A stretch of 64,000 nt of DNA from Actinopolymorpha pittospori (GTDB lineage Bacteria > Actinomycetota > Actinomycetes > Propionibacteriales > Actinopolymorphaceae), in assembly GCF_014873875.1 (NCBI RefSeq), contig NZ_JADBEM010000001.1, forward strand, positions 8,556,001-8,620,000, written 5' to 3'. Both the position numbers and the translations under genes were made by a program. The notes below the pieces were generated by a model, which did not search any database, was not told the DNA's origin, and saw only the letters and a list, made by a program, of their open reading frames with translations. Shown here piece by piece: positions 8,595 through 16,826 of this stretch; position 1 is the first letter of the stretch, and each line of letters starts with the position of its first letter.

Positions 8595-8622
8595 GCGCGC
8601 TGGCATCGACCGCTGGTGCGGT

Positions 8623-8664
8623 TCAGCCGGCGCGCTGTCGGGGTACGAGAATCTGCGGACGCAC
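8623..8664 (-). CDS. ilvB leader peptide (Ile-Leu-Val)
   Basis: A 13-residue frame GTG...TGA encodes MRPQILVPRQRAG, with consecutive codons ATT CTC GTA for Ile-Leu-Val. Short leader peptides of the form M-R-x-x-I-L-V are known upstream of actinobacterial ilvB operons, where ribosome stalling on these codons prevents termination when branched-chain amino acids are scarce. It ends 29 bases before the terminator stem. There is almost no ribosome site, but TTGACG (8695-8700) and an 18-bp-spaced GAACGT place a possible transcription start at or next to the GTG, so it may be leaderless. Confidence 0.7.
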   Translation of the reverse strand: MRPQILVPRQRAG

Positions 8665-8696
8665 CCATGCACGTTCTCGGACGACCCACCCTCACG

Positions 8697-9323
8697 TCAA
8701 GCCGAACCACCGGTCATCTCGCGATCTGGACGGGCCGTCCATATATCGTCGGAAGTGCCGGAAACTTCACGATCGTCGTCATCGAAGGCGGGCAGGCCGT
8801 CGATGCTGCGCTGGTTCTTCGCCCGGCGGTAGTCCGCCCGCCCCTCCTCGCCCTTGCGGTCCATGTGGGCGGGCAGCAGGTCGCGCTCGCCCACGTAGTC
8901 CATGAGGGGCACGCCGTAACCGCAGGAGTCGGAGATCCGGGTGACGTCGACGACGATGATCGCCCGGGCGCCCCGGAGCTCGCCGAACAACCCGGCGAGC
9001 CCCGCGAACTCCTCGTCGTACATCGACACCACCCGGCCCTGCCCGTGCAGGCGGACGACGTTGGGCGGGCCCTCGAACGCGCAGAACATCAGCGTCACCC
9101 GGCCGTTCTGCCGCAGGTGCGCGATCGTCTCCGCACCGCTCGCGGTGATGTCCACGTAGGCGACCGTGTGGTCGTCGAGCACCAGGAAGGTGCCGCCGAC
9201 GCCCTTGGGAGAGACGTTGACGCTCCCGCCCGGGCCACTCGGTGCGGTCGCCACGAAGAAGACGTGCTGCGCCTCGACGAACGCCCGCAGGCGCCCGTCG
9301 ATGCGCTCGTGGACCTTGCCCAT
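8697..9323 (-). CDS. Pyridoxamine 5'-phosphate oxidase-family FMN-binding protein
   Basis: A 208-residue split-barrel flavin-type protein. The core (residues 15-130) reads VEAQHVFFVATAP, VNVSPKGVGGTFLVLDD, VAYVDITASG and GRVTLMFCAFEGPP, the usual PNPOx-like strand order. The charged C-terminal tail is unique to this branch. Members reduce or bind flavin/F420-linked substrates, but the actual reaction is unknown. It begins 21 bp after ilvD on the same strand and ends just ahead of the ilvB leader, so it lies between two ilv units and may overlap the ilvB promoter. Confidence 0.8.
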   Translation of the reverse strand: MGKVHERIDGRLRAFVEAQHVFFVATAPSGPGGSVNVSPKGVGGTFLVLDDHTVAYVDITASGAETIAHLRQNGRVTLMFCAFEGPPNVVRLHGQGRVVSMYDEEFAGLAGLFGELRGARAIIVVDVTRISDSCGYGVPLMDYVGERDLLPAHMDRKGEEGRADYRRAKNQRSIDGLPAFDDDDREVSGTSDDIWTARPDREMTGGSA

Positions 9324-9344
9324 CAGCCGCTCACCGAAGGCCGC

Positions 9345-11021
9345 TCAGCCGCAGACCGCGCCGTGGGCGGCCGAGGTCACGAGCTTGGCGTACTTCCCGA
9401 GCACCCCGCGGGTGAAGGTCGGCGGCAGCGGCTGCCACTCCGTGCGGCGGCGCTCCAACTCCTCGTCGTCGACCAGCAGGTCGAGCGAGCGGTTGGTCAT
9501 GTCGAGGCGGATGACGTCGCCGTCGCGGATCAGCGCGATCGGGCCGCCGTCGGAGGCCTCCGGCGCGATGTGCCCCACGCACAGACCTGTGGTGCCACCG
9601 GAGAAGCGGCCGTCGGTCATGAGCAGGACGTCCTTGCCGAGGCCGGCGCCCTTGATCGCGCCGGTGATCGCGAGCATCTCGCGCATGCCCGGCCCACCCT
9701 TGGGACCTTCGTAGCGGATGACGACCACGTCGCCGGCCTGGATGGTGCCGTCCTCCAAGGCGTCGAGGGCGCCACGCTCCCGCTCGAACACCCGGGCAGG
9801 GCCCTCGAAGACCGCGGCGTCGAGACCCGCGCTCTTCACGACCGCCCCGTCCTCGGCGAGCGAGCCGCGCAGGATGGTGAGCCCGCCGGTGCGGTGGATC
9901 GGGTCCTTGATCGCGCGGATGATCGTGCCGTCGAGGTCTGGCGGGGCGATGTCGGCGAGGTTCTCGGCCATGGTCTTGCCGGTCACCGTCATGCAGTCGC
10001 CGTGCAGGAGCCCCGCGTCGAGCAGCGCCTTCATCACGACCGGGATCCCACCCACGCGGTCGACGTCGCTCATGACGTAACGGCCGAACGGCTTGAGGTC
10101 GCCGAGGTGCGGGACCTTGTCACCGATGCGGTTGAAGTCGTCGAGGGTGAGGTCGACCTCGGCCTCACGGGCGATCGCGAGCAGGTGCAGGACGGCGTTG
10201 GTGGAGCCACCGAGCGCCATCACGACGGCGATGGCGTTCTCGAACGCCTCCTTCGTCAGGATCTGCCGCGCCCGCAGGCCCTTGCGCAGCATCCCGACGA
10301 CCGCCTCACCCGAACGCCGGGCGATGCCGTCCCGGCGCCGGTCGACGGCCGGCGGCGCGGCGGACCCGGGCAGCGCCATGCCGAGAGCCTCGGCGGCACT
10401 CGCCATCGTGTTGGCGGTGTACATGCCGCCGCAGGCGCCCTCACCTGGGCAGATCGCCCGCTCCACCTCGTCGACCTGCTCACGCGTGATCAGGCCACGG
10501 GCGCAGGCGCCGACCGCCTCGAAGGCGTCGATGATCGTCACGTCCCGACCGTCGACCTTGCCGGGGAGGATCGAGCCAGCGTAGACGAAGACGGAGGCGA
10601 GGTCGAGTCGCGCGGCGGCCATCAGCATGCCGGGCAGGCTCTTGTCGCAGCCCGCCAGCAGCACCGTGCCGTCGAGCCGCTCGGCCTCGACCACGGTCTC
10701 CACCGAGTCGGCGATGATCTCCCGCGAGACGAGGGAGAAGTGCATGCCGACGTGCCCCATCGAGATGCCGTCGGACACCGAGATCGTGCCGAACTCCAGC
10801 GGGTAGCCGCCGGCGGCGTGCACGCCGTCCTTGGCGGCCTTGGCCAGCCGGTCGAGAGAGAGGTTGCAGGGGGTGATCTCGTTCCAGGACGAGGCGACAC
10901 CGATCTGCGGCTTCTCCCAGTCGTCGTCACCCATCCCCACCGCGCGGAGCATGCCGCGGGCGGCGGCGCGCTCCAGTCCGTCGGTGACCTCCCGACTGCG
11001 CGGCTTGATGTCGGTACTCAT
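9345..11021 (-). CDS. ilvD: Dihydroxy-acid dehydratase
   Basis: Dehydrates the dihydroxy acids made by IlvC to the 2-keto acids of Val and Ile. The 558 residues carry the three cluster cysteines expected of the Fe-S IlvD/Edd family: C52 in TPCN, C125 in AGCDKSLPG and C197 in GEGACGGMYTANTMAS. The C-terminal GRFSGGTTGLCVGHIAPEA is the other family hallmark. ATG 11021 has GAGGAG 9 bases upstream; the longer upstream frame has none. Confidence 0.96.
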   Translation of the reverse strand: MSTDIKPRSREVTDGLERAAARGMLRAVGMGDDDWEKPQIGVASSWNEITPCNLSLDRLAKAAKDGVHAAGGYPLEFGTISVSDGISMGHVGMHFSLVSREIIADSVETVVEAERLDGTVLLAGCDKSLPGMLMAAARLDLASVFVYAGSILPGKVDGRDVTIIDAFEAVGACARGLITREQVDEVERAICPGEGACGGMYTANTMASAAEALGMALPGSAAPPAVDRRRDGIARRSGEAVVGMLRKGLRARQILTKEAFENAIAVVMALGGSTNAVLHLLAIAREAEVDLTLDDFNRIGDKVPHLGDLKPFGRYVMSDVDRVGGIPVVMKALLDAGLLHGDCMTVTGKTMAENLADIAPPDLDGTIIRAIKDPIHRTGGLTILRGSLAEDGAVVKSAGLDAAVFEGPARVFERERGALDALEDGTIQAGDVVVIRYEGPKGGPGMREMLAITGAIKGAGLGKDVLLMTDGRFSGGTTGLCVGHIAPEASDGGPIALIRDGDVIRLDMTNRSLDLLVDDEELERRRTEWQPLPPTFTRGVLGKYAKLVTSAAHGAVCG

Positions 11022-11144
11022 GCGTTCGGCTCCTCGTTCGCCGTGGATTCTTCGTACGTCGTCAGGTCGGCACGGGAGGGCGGGCTGCGGATGGGCAGGG
11101 CGCTTTCGCCGTGGACCACAAGATCGGGCGGGGTCGCCGCGCAC

Positions 11145-12467
11145 TCACTGTACGGCGGTGGCAGGCAGCGGCGGACGCGCGGGCTCGCGGGAAGGCGCCC
11201 GACCCACGACCCAGGCGACCGTCAGCAGGGCCAGCGCGAGCAGCGGACCGAGCACGCTGAGCAGTTGCTGCCAGGGTGCGTAGGAGAGTTCGACGTTGCC
11301 TCCCCACGGCAGGACGTACTTGAAGATCGCGGCGGCCACCCACACGACGAACGCCCCGCCCACGACCCGGACCGAGCGCGGCAGGTGCCGGCCGACGAAG
11401 AGTCCGGCGCCGAGCGGCACGATCCAGACGAAGTGGTGCGTCCAGGACAGCGGCGAGGCCAGCAACGTCGCGAGCCCGGTGAGGCACACCCCGAGCAGGG
11501 GTTCGCCGCGGCGGAACCACAGGACCGCGACGTAGGCGCCGGCGAGTCCGGCCGCGGCGCCGAGGGCGATCCCGGTGTAGTGCTGCCATCCGCCGTACCC
11601 GAACAGCCGGACGACGGTGCCGAGCATCGACTGGTTCATCAGGAAGTGCGCCGGGCCGGTGCGGGTGTCGCCGGAGAGCAGCAGCCGCGCGAAGCCGAAC
11701 GTCTCGCGCGGCATGAAGACCGCGGTTCCGACCGTGATCACGCCGGCGGTGAGGACGACGGCGCGCGCGGCCCGCCACCGTCGGGCCAGCAGGAGGTAGA
11801 CCACGAACAGCGCCGGGGTCACCTTGATCGCCGCCGCGATCCCGGTGAGGACACCGGCGGGCAGCAGTCGGGCACCGGCCTGGTCCGTCCGGGCGGCGTC
11901 GGCTCGACCATCGACCGGATGGTCGGCGGGGTCGGCGAGGCGGTCGGCTGGGCCGGGCCGGCCGCGCCGCAACCACCTGACCAGGTGCGGGCCGACCAGC
12001 CTGGGACCCGGCACCAGGTCGGCGACGACCAGGGCCATCAGGAAGATGTTGATCTGTCCGAAGCTGACGGTCGCCCGGACCGGCTCGACGAGCAGCGCGC
12101 ACGCCGTGGCGACCAGCGAGAGGGTCCAGCCGCGCAGCCCCGCGCGGTGGAGGACGAACAACAGCGCCAGACCGTTGAGCACCGTCCACCCCACCTGGAG
12201 CAGGGTGAACGGCACGAAGACCAACGGGACGGACAGGAGCGCGGCCACCGGTGGGTAGATGAAGGCGAGATAGGTGTCGGGCGTCCGGGCGGTGAGGATG
12301 TCGCCGCCGTCGAGCAGGACGTGACCGGTGTAGACGTACACGTCGAGGTCGACGGTGTTGGGCGCCCACGGCCAGAACACTCCGTAGGACTGCGCGAACG
12401 GCAGCACCGCGAGCAGGGCGACGACGGGTAGCGCCAGCTGCGCCACGATGCCCGCACGAGTGCGCAC
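11145..12467 (-). CDS. GT87 polyprenol-phosphomannose-dependent mannosyltransferase-like membrane protein
   Basis: A 440-residue polytopic GT-C type protein with about ten hydrophobic segments. The first extracytoplasmic loop carries the acidic pair DLDVYVYTG; IYPPVAALL, SFGQINIFLMAL and SPLSWTHHFVW are the PF09594 landmarks. Relatives move mannose from polyprenyl-phosphomannose to lipoglycans on the outer face of the membrane, but the acceptor here is unknown. Residues 165-200 form a low-complexity cytoplasmic loop rich in Asp, Pro and Arg. GTG 12467 is preceded by GGAGAGGGG. Confidence 0.8.
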   Translation of the reverse strand: MRTRAGIVAQLALPVVALLAVLPFAQSYGVFWPWAPNTVDLDVYVYTGHVLLDGGDILTARTPDTYLAFIYPPVAALLSVPLVFVPFTLLQVGWTVLNGLALLFVLHRAGLRGWTLSLVATACALLVEPVRATVSFGQINIFLMALVVADLVPGPRLVGPHLVRWLRRGRPGPADRLADPADHPVDGRADAARTDQAGARLLPAGVLTGIAAAIKVTPALFVVYLLLARRWRAARAVVLTAGVITVGTAVFMPRETFGFARLLLSGDTRTGPAHFLMNQSMLGTVVRLFGYGGWQHYTGIALGAAAGLAGAYVAVLWFRRGEPLLGVCLTGLATLLASPLSWTHHFVWIVPLGAGLFVGRHLPRSVRVVGGAFVVWVAAAIFKYVLPWGGNVELSYAPWQQLLSVLGPLLALALLTVAWVVGRAPSREPARPPLPATAVQ

Positions 12468-12587
12468 GCCACCCCTCTCCGCCGGTCCGAACGTCGGGAC
12501 CTTCCTACCGGATCGGCGTGGACGCCGACCAGCAGGACCCGCCGCCGCGTCGGTACGGTCCCGTCCGGACCCGCCCGCTCAGCCCGA

Positions 12588-13526
12588 TCAGCCCGCCACG
12601 ACGGTGTTCTCGAGCGGCTCCCCCGCGACCCACCGACGCAGCTGCGCGCTCACCAGTGCCCGACCGCGCGGCACGAACGCCGAGGTGTTGCCACCGACGT
12701 GCGGGCTCAGCAACAGCCCCGGCGCGTCCCACAGGGGGTGCCCGGCGGGCAGGGGTTCGGGGTCGGTCACGTCGAGGGCCGCCAGCAGCCGGCCCCGCTC
12801 GAGCTCGGCCAGCAGCGCGTCGGTGTCGACGACCGGCCCGCGCGCGATGTTGACCACGAGCGCCCCGTCCTTGAGCATCGCGAGGAACTTCGCGTCGACC
12901 AGGCCGCGGGTCTCCTCGGTCAGCGGAATGAGCAGGACCACCACGTCGGCGGTCGGCAGCAGGTCGGGCAGCTGGTCCATACCGAGCGCGCCGTCGCGAG
13001 GTGTGCGGTTGACCTTCACGACCTCGCACTCGAACGGGGTCAGGCGGCGTTCGAGTGCCTGTCCGATCGCGCCGTACCCGACGATGAGGACGCGCTTGTC
13101 GGCGAGCGACGAGCGCCGGCCGAGCAGCCAGTGGTGCGTCTCCTGGGCGCGCACGAAGTCGGGGAAGCCGCGCAGGGACGCGATGATGAGCCCGACACCC
13201 AACTCCGCCGTGCTCGCGTCGTGGACGCCGCGCGCGTTGCAGAGGGCGACACCAGGCCGGACGAAGGGCTGGACGTTCTCGACACCCGCCGTGAGGGTCT
13301 GGACGACCCGCAGGCTCGGCATGGACGTGACCAGCTCGACGGTGTGGGCAGCACCCATGTACGGCGGGACGTAGAACTCCACCTCCGCGATCGAGCCCGG
13401 CGGCTCGCCGTGCCCGTCGTACACGTCGATCGCCAGCCCTTCGGGCAGACCGTCGTAGACCTCCGGGGGCTCCGGTAGCCAGACCCGCCGGATCCGGTCG
13501 GCGTTCCCACCCGCTGCTGCGCCCAC
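12588..13526 (-). CDS. D-isomer-specific 2-hydroxyacid dehydrogenase
   Basis: A 312-residue NAD-dependent dehydrogenase related to PGDH and glyoxylate/hydroxypyruvate reductases. It has the dinucleotide motif IVGYGAIGQAL, NIARGPVVDTDAL with the substrate arginine, the acidic DVTDPEPLP segment and the catalytic histidine in LLSPHVGG. It lacks the C-terminal regulatory domains of SerA, so it is a different enzyme; the substrate is unknown. GTG 13526 has AGGAGG 9 bases upstream. It stands alone, divergent from the lipoprotein gene at 14065. Confidence 0.85.
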   Translation of the reverse strand: MGAAAGGNADRIRRVWLPEPPEVYDGLPEGLAIDVYDGHGEPPGSIAEVEFYVPPYMGAAHTVELVTSMPSLRVVQTLTAGVENVQPFVRPGVALCNARGVHDASTAELGVGLIIASLRGFPDFVRAQETHHWLLGRRSSLADKRVLIVGYGAIGQALERRLTPFECEVVKVNRTPRDGALGMDQLPDLLPTADVVVLLIPLTEETRGLVDAKFLAMLKDGALVVNIARGPVVDTDALLAELERGRLLAALDVTDPEPLPAGHPLWDAPGLLLSPHVGGNTSAFVPRGRALVSAQLRRWVAGEPLENTVVAG

Positions 13527-14000
13527 TACTCGGGTCCTCCTCGGCAGTTACGTCGACAGCTCGCGACAGCTCTCGACAGGTCGCGATGTGGCGGACGGCG
13601 GGGCCTCGCGGCCCGTGCGCCCGCGGCCGGGGCGGAACAGCACCCCGTCACCGGGTGCGAGAGTGCCACATCGTCGCGGCGCCTGGAAAGGCGCGCGCCG
13701 CATGTCGGCCACCACCGGCGGAGGACGCCCCGCGACCCGACGGTCGCCGCACGCGACATCCGTGCGGGGCCGGCGCGCTGCTGGACCGCGTCAGCGCGCA
13801 CGGGGCGGATCCGGCGCGGATCGACGCGGGATCGGCGCGGGGCCGGCACAGAAACCGCGGGAGAGGCTCGAAACCGACGCAGAAACTGTCGCGCGGTTCG
13901 TTGCTCAGGAAGACTGGGCCTCCGCGGAGCTACCGACTGGGGCGGCGCGGCCTCCGATTCGAATCGCCGGAGGTGGCCCGCCGCGGCGGTTGCCCTGCCC
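13527..14000. other. Long divergent intergenic region
   Basis: No gene is supported. Frames are open on both strands only because of high GC; none has a ribosome site or recognisable protein. Repeated CGCGAC/AGCTC motifs lie near 13557-13590. It must contain the promoters of the dehydrogenase (minus) and the lipoprotein gene (plus). Confidence 0.5.
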
Positions 14001-14050
14001 GTGAGGTCCAGTGAGGTCCCGTGAGCTCCCATGACGTCCCACGAGGTCCC
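14001..14050. repeat. Five direct repeats of 10 bp upstream of the sugar-dehydrogenase gene
   Basis: Five adjacent decamers, GTGAGGTCCA, GTGAGGTCCC, GTGAGCTCCC, ATGACGTCCC and ACGAGGTCCC, end 14 bp before the start codon at 14065, immediately ahead of the ribosome site. A 10-bp period places every copy on nearly the same face of the helix. Confidence 0.85.
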
Positions 14051-14064
14051 CGGAAGGAGACTCG

Positions 14065-15246
14065 GTGCGCCGCGCAGGTGTGACCCTCGCCGCCGTCGCT
14101 GTGCTGGCCGTAGCCGGCTGCACGGACACCCCCACCACGTCGACAGAACCGACCGAGCGCCCGAGTTCGGCGTCCGCCTCGCCCACCGAGGCCTCCGACT
14201 CCCCCACCGCGTCGACCTCCCCCGCCACCTCGACGCCCTCGCCGCGCTCCGCGCCGTCGGGTCCGCCGCGGGTGAGCGGAACCATCGCCGGTGACCTCGC
14301 CGTGCCGTGGGGCATGGCGTTCCTCCCCGACCGGAGTGCCCTGATCGCCGAACGCGACAGCGGTCGGGTCCGGCACGTGGCCACGGACGGGCAGACCACC
14401 AACGCGGGGACGGTGCCCGGAGTCCGCGCCCGGGGCGAGGGTGGCCTGCTCGGTCTCGCGGTGGCGCCGACGTTCCGGTCGCAACCGTACGTCTACGCCT
14501 CCTTCACCGGCGCGGACGACAACCGGATCGTCCGGATGCGTTACACCGACAACCGGCTCGGCCGGCCCGAGGTCGTGCTCTCGGGGATCCCGTCCGAGGC
14601 GGTCCACAACGGCGGCCGGATGGTGTTCGGTCCCGACGGCATGCTGTACGTCGGTACCGGCGACGCCACCGAGGGCGAGGAGTCCCAGGACCGCACCTCG
14701 CTGGGCGGCAAGATCCTGCGCATCACGCCGGAGGGCCGACCCGCCGCGGGCAACCCGTTCGCCGGCTCGGCCGTGTGGAGCTACGGCCACCGCAACGTGC
14801 AGGGCCTGGCGTTCGATCCCGATGGACGGCTGTGGGCCAGCGAGTTCGGCCAGGACACCTGGGACGAGGTCAACCTGATCCGCAAGGGCGGCAACTACGG
14901 CTGGCCGGAGGCCGAGGGGATCGCCCGTGACCCGCGCTACGTCGACCCCATCGCGCAGTGGCGCACCGACGACGCCTCACCGTCCGGACTCGCCTACGCC
15001 GGTGGCTCCCTGTGGATGGCCGGCCTGCGCGGGGAGCGGCTCTGGCGCATCCCGATCGAGGACGGTCACCGGTCGGGGTCGCCCCAGGCCTTCTTCACCG
15101 GCGACTACGGCCGGCTGCGCACCGTCGCCGCCGCACCCGACGGTTCGCTGTGGCTCACGACCAGCAACACCGACGGCCGGGGAACGCCTGGCGGCCGGGA
15201 CGACCGCATCCTGCGGGTCACCCTGGGCGGCCCCGACGGTCGGTGA
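14065..15246 (+). CDS. PQQ-type glucose/sorbosone dehydrogenase-like lipoprotein
   Basis: A 393-residue exported protein. Residues 1-19 are a lipoprotein signal with lipobox LAVAGC (Cys19), followed by a Ser/Thr/Pro-rich spacer to about residue 70 that would lift the domain off the membrane. The rest is a soluble sugar-dehydrogenase beta-propeller: LAVPWGMAFLPD, GEGGLLGLAVAP, GGRMVFGPDGMLYVGTGDAT and SYGHRNVQGLAFDPDGRLW. Family members oxidise sugars with PQQ, but many actinobacterial ones have no proven substrate. GTG 14065 has AAGGAGA 5 bases upstream. Confidence 0.85.
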   Translation: MRRAGVTLAAVAVLAVAGCTDTPTTSTEPTERPSSASASPTEASDSPTASTSPATSTPSPRSAPSGPPRVSGTIAGDLAVPWGMAFLPDRSALIAERDSGRVRHVATDGQTTNAGTVPGVRARGEGGLLGLAVAPTFRSQPYVYASFTGADDNRIVRMRYTDNRLGRPEVVLSGIPSEAVHNGGRMVFGPDGMLYVGTGDATEGEESQDRTSLGGKILRITPEGRPAAGNPFAGSAVWSYGHRNVQGLAFDPDGRLWASEFGQDTWDEVNLIRKGGNYGWPEAEGIARDPRYVDPIAQWRTDDASPSGLAYAGGSLWMAGLRGERLWRIPIEDGHRSGSPQAFFTGDYGRLRTVAAAPDGSLWLTTSNTDGRGTPGGRDDRILRVTLGGPDGR

Positions 15247-15265
15247 CCCCGCGGTCGACACGACC

Positions 15266-15308
15266 GGAAAGGGCGCCTGACGGTCAAATGCCGTCAGGCG
15301 CCCTTTCC
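15266..15308. terminator. Bidirectional terminator between lipoprotein gene and gatB
   Basis: A perfect 18-bp stem (15266-15283 with 15291-15308) with a 7-base loop. It starts with GGAAAGGGC and ends with GCCCTTTCC, so it can act on either strand between these convergent genes. Confidence 0.9.
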
Positions 15309-15323
15309 AGGAGTCGCGGGGTC

Positions 15324-16826
15324 CTACTGGCCGCCGAGGCGGTCCAGGATGAGTTGACGGACCCGACCGGCGTCGGCCTGGCCGCGCATCTCCTTCATGA
15401 CCGCGCCGATCAACGCACCGGCGGCCGCCACCTTGCCGCCGCGGATCTTCTCCGCGACGTCCGGGTTGGCCTCGATAGCCCGGTCGACGGCCGCACCGAG
15501 CGCGGAGTCGTCGCTCACGACCTCGAGCCCGCGCTTGGCGACGACCTCCTCGGGCGTGCCCTCACCGGCGAGCACACCGTCGATGACCTCGCGGGCGAGC
15601 TTGTCGTTGACCGTGCCCGCGTCGACCAGGGCCTGCACCTGCGCCACCTGCACCGGCGTGATCGGGAGCGCCTCGAGCTCGACCTCGGTGTCCTTGGCGC
15701 GCCGGGCGAGCTCACCGAGCCACCACTTGCGGGCCGCCGCCGGCGCCGCACCGGCCGCCACGGTCGCCTCGACGAGGTGCAGGGCACCCGCGCCGAGCAC
15801 GTCCCGGAACTCCATCTCGGTGAAGCCCCACGCCTCGAACAGCCGGCGCCGGTGCTGGTGCGGCGGCTCGGGGAGGCTGCCCCGCAACTCCTCCACCCAT
15901 TCCGGCGCCGGCGCCACCGGCACCAGGTCGGGCTCGGGGAAGTAGCGGTAGTCCTCGGCCTGCTCCTTGGAGCGCCCGGAGGTGGTGATGCCGGTGTCCT
16001 CGTGCCAGTGCCGGGTCTCCTGGATGACCCTGCCCCCGCCCGACAGGATGGCTGCCTGGCGGCAGATCTCGTAGGTCAGCGCGCGCTCGATCGAGCGGAG
16101 TGAGTTGACGTTCTTGGTCTCGGTGCGCAGGCCGTAGGCAGTCACGCCCCGAGGACGCAGGGAGACGTTGGCGTCGCAGCGCAGCGAGCCCTGCTCCATG
16201 CGTACGTCGGACACCCCGAGCGCGCGGATCAGGTCACGGAGCTCCGAGACGTAGGCCCGGGCCACCTGCGGGGCCAGTCGGCCGGCGCCCTCGATGGGCT
16301 TGGTGACGATCTCGATCAGCGGGATGCCGGCCCGGTTGTAGTCGACGAGGGAGTAGTCGGCGCCCTGGATGCGGCCGGTGACGCCCACGTGGGTGGACTT
16401 TCCGGTGTCCTCCTCCATGTGGGCGCGCTCGATCTCGACCCGGAACCGCTGGCCCTCGACCTCGATCTCGAGCGCCCCGTCGGTGGCGATGGGCTCGTCG
16501 TACTGGCTAGTCTGGAAGTCCTTGGGCATGTCCGGATAGAAGTAGTTCTTCCGGGCGAACCGGCACCATCCGGCGATGTCGCAGCCGAGGGCGAGACCGA
16601 TCCGGATCGCCGACTCGACCGCCTTGGCGTTGAGCGCGGGCAGCGCGCCGGGCAGGCCGAGGCAGACGGGGCAGACCTGGGTGTTGGGCGGAGCGCCGAA
16701 CTCCGTCGCGCAGCCGCAGAACATCTTCGTCGCGGTGTTGAGCTCGACGTGCACCTCGAGACCCATCACCGGGTCGTACTGCTCGAGCGCCTCGTCGTAG
16801 GACAGCAGGTCGGTCGTGACGGTCAC
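15324..16826 (-). CDS. gatB: Asp-tRNA(Asn)/Glu-tRNA(Gln) amidotransferase subunit B
   Basis: Binds and activates mischarged Glu-tRNA(Gln) or Asp-tRNA(Asn), phosphorylating the side chain before amidation with ammonia from GatA. The 500 residues include VMGLEVHVELNTATKMFCGC, the zinc-site cysteines (MFCGC and CPVCLGLPG), the central YPDMPKDFQTSQYDEP and a C-terminal YqeY-like tRNA-binding tail (GGKVAAAGALIGAVMKEM). GTG 16826 overlaps the gatA stop in GTGA, so translation is coupled. Confidence 0.97.
   Translation of the reverse strand: MTVTTDLLSYDEALEQYDPVMGLEVHVELNTATKMFCGCATEFGAPPNTQVCPVCLGLPGALPALNAKAVESAIRIGLALGCDIAGWCRFARKNYFYPDMPKDFQTSQYDEPIATDGALEIEVEGQRFRVEIERAHMEEDTGKSTHVGVTGRIQGADYSLVDYNRAGIPLIEIVTKPIEGAGRLAPQVARAYVSELRDLIRALGVSDVRMEQGSLRCDANVSLRPRGVTAYGLRTETKNVNSLRSIERALTYEICRQAAILSGGGRVIQETRHWHEDTGITTSGRSKEQAEDYRYFPEPDLVPVAPAPEWVEELRGSLPEPPHQHRRRLFEAWGFTEMEFRDVLGAGALHLVEATVAAGAAPAAARKWWLGELARRAKDTEVELEALPITPVQVAQVQALVDAGTVNDKLAREVIDGVLAGEGTPEEVVAKRGLEVVSDDSALGAAVDRAIEANPDVAEKIRGGKVAAAGALIGAVMKEMRGQADAGRVRQLILDRLGGQ

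Noticed and set aside
8535..12431. A 1298-codon open frame on the plus strand
   Set aside because: It is the GC-rich antisense of PNPOx, ilvD and GT87, with charged low-complexity composition and no domain. The minus-strand genes are certain.
13586..14014. Overlapping 138- and 142-codon frames upstream of the lipoprotein gene
   Set aside because: Neither has a ribosome site, a domain or consistent codon use; open frames on both strands are common at this GC.
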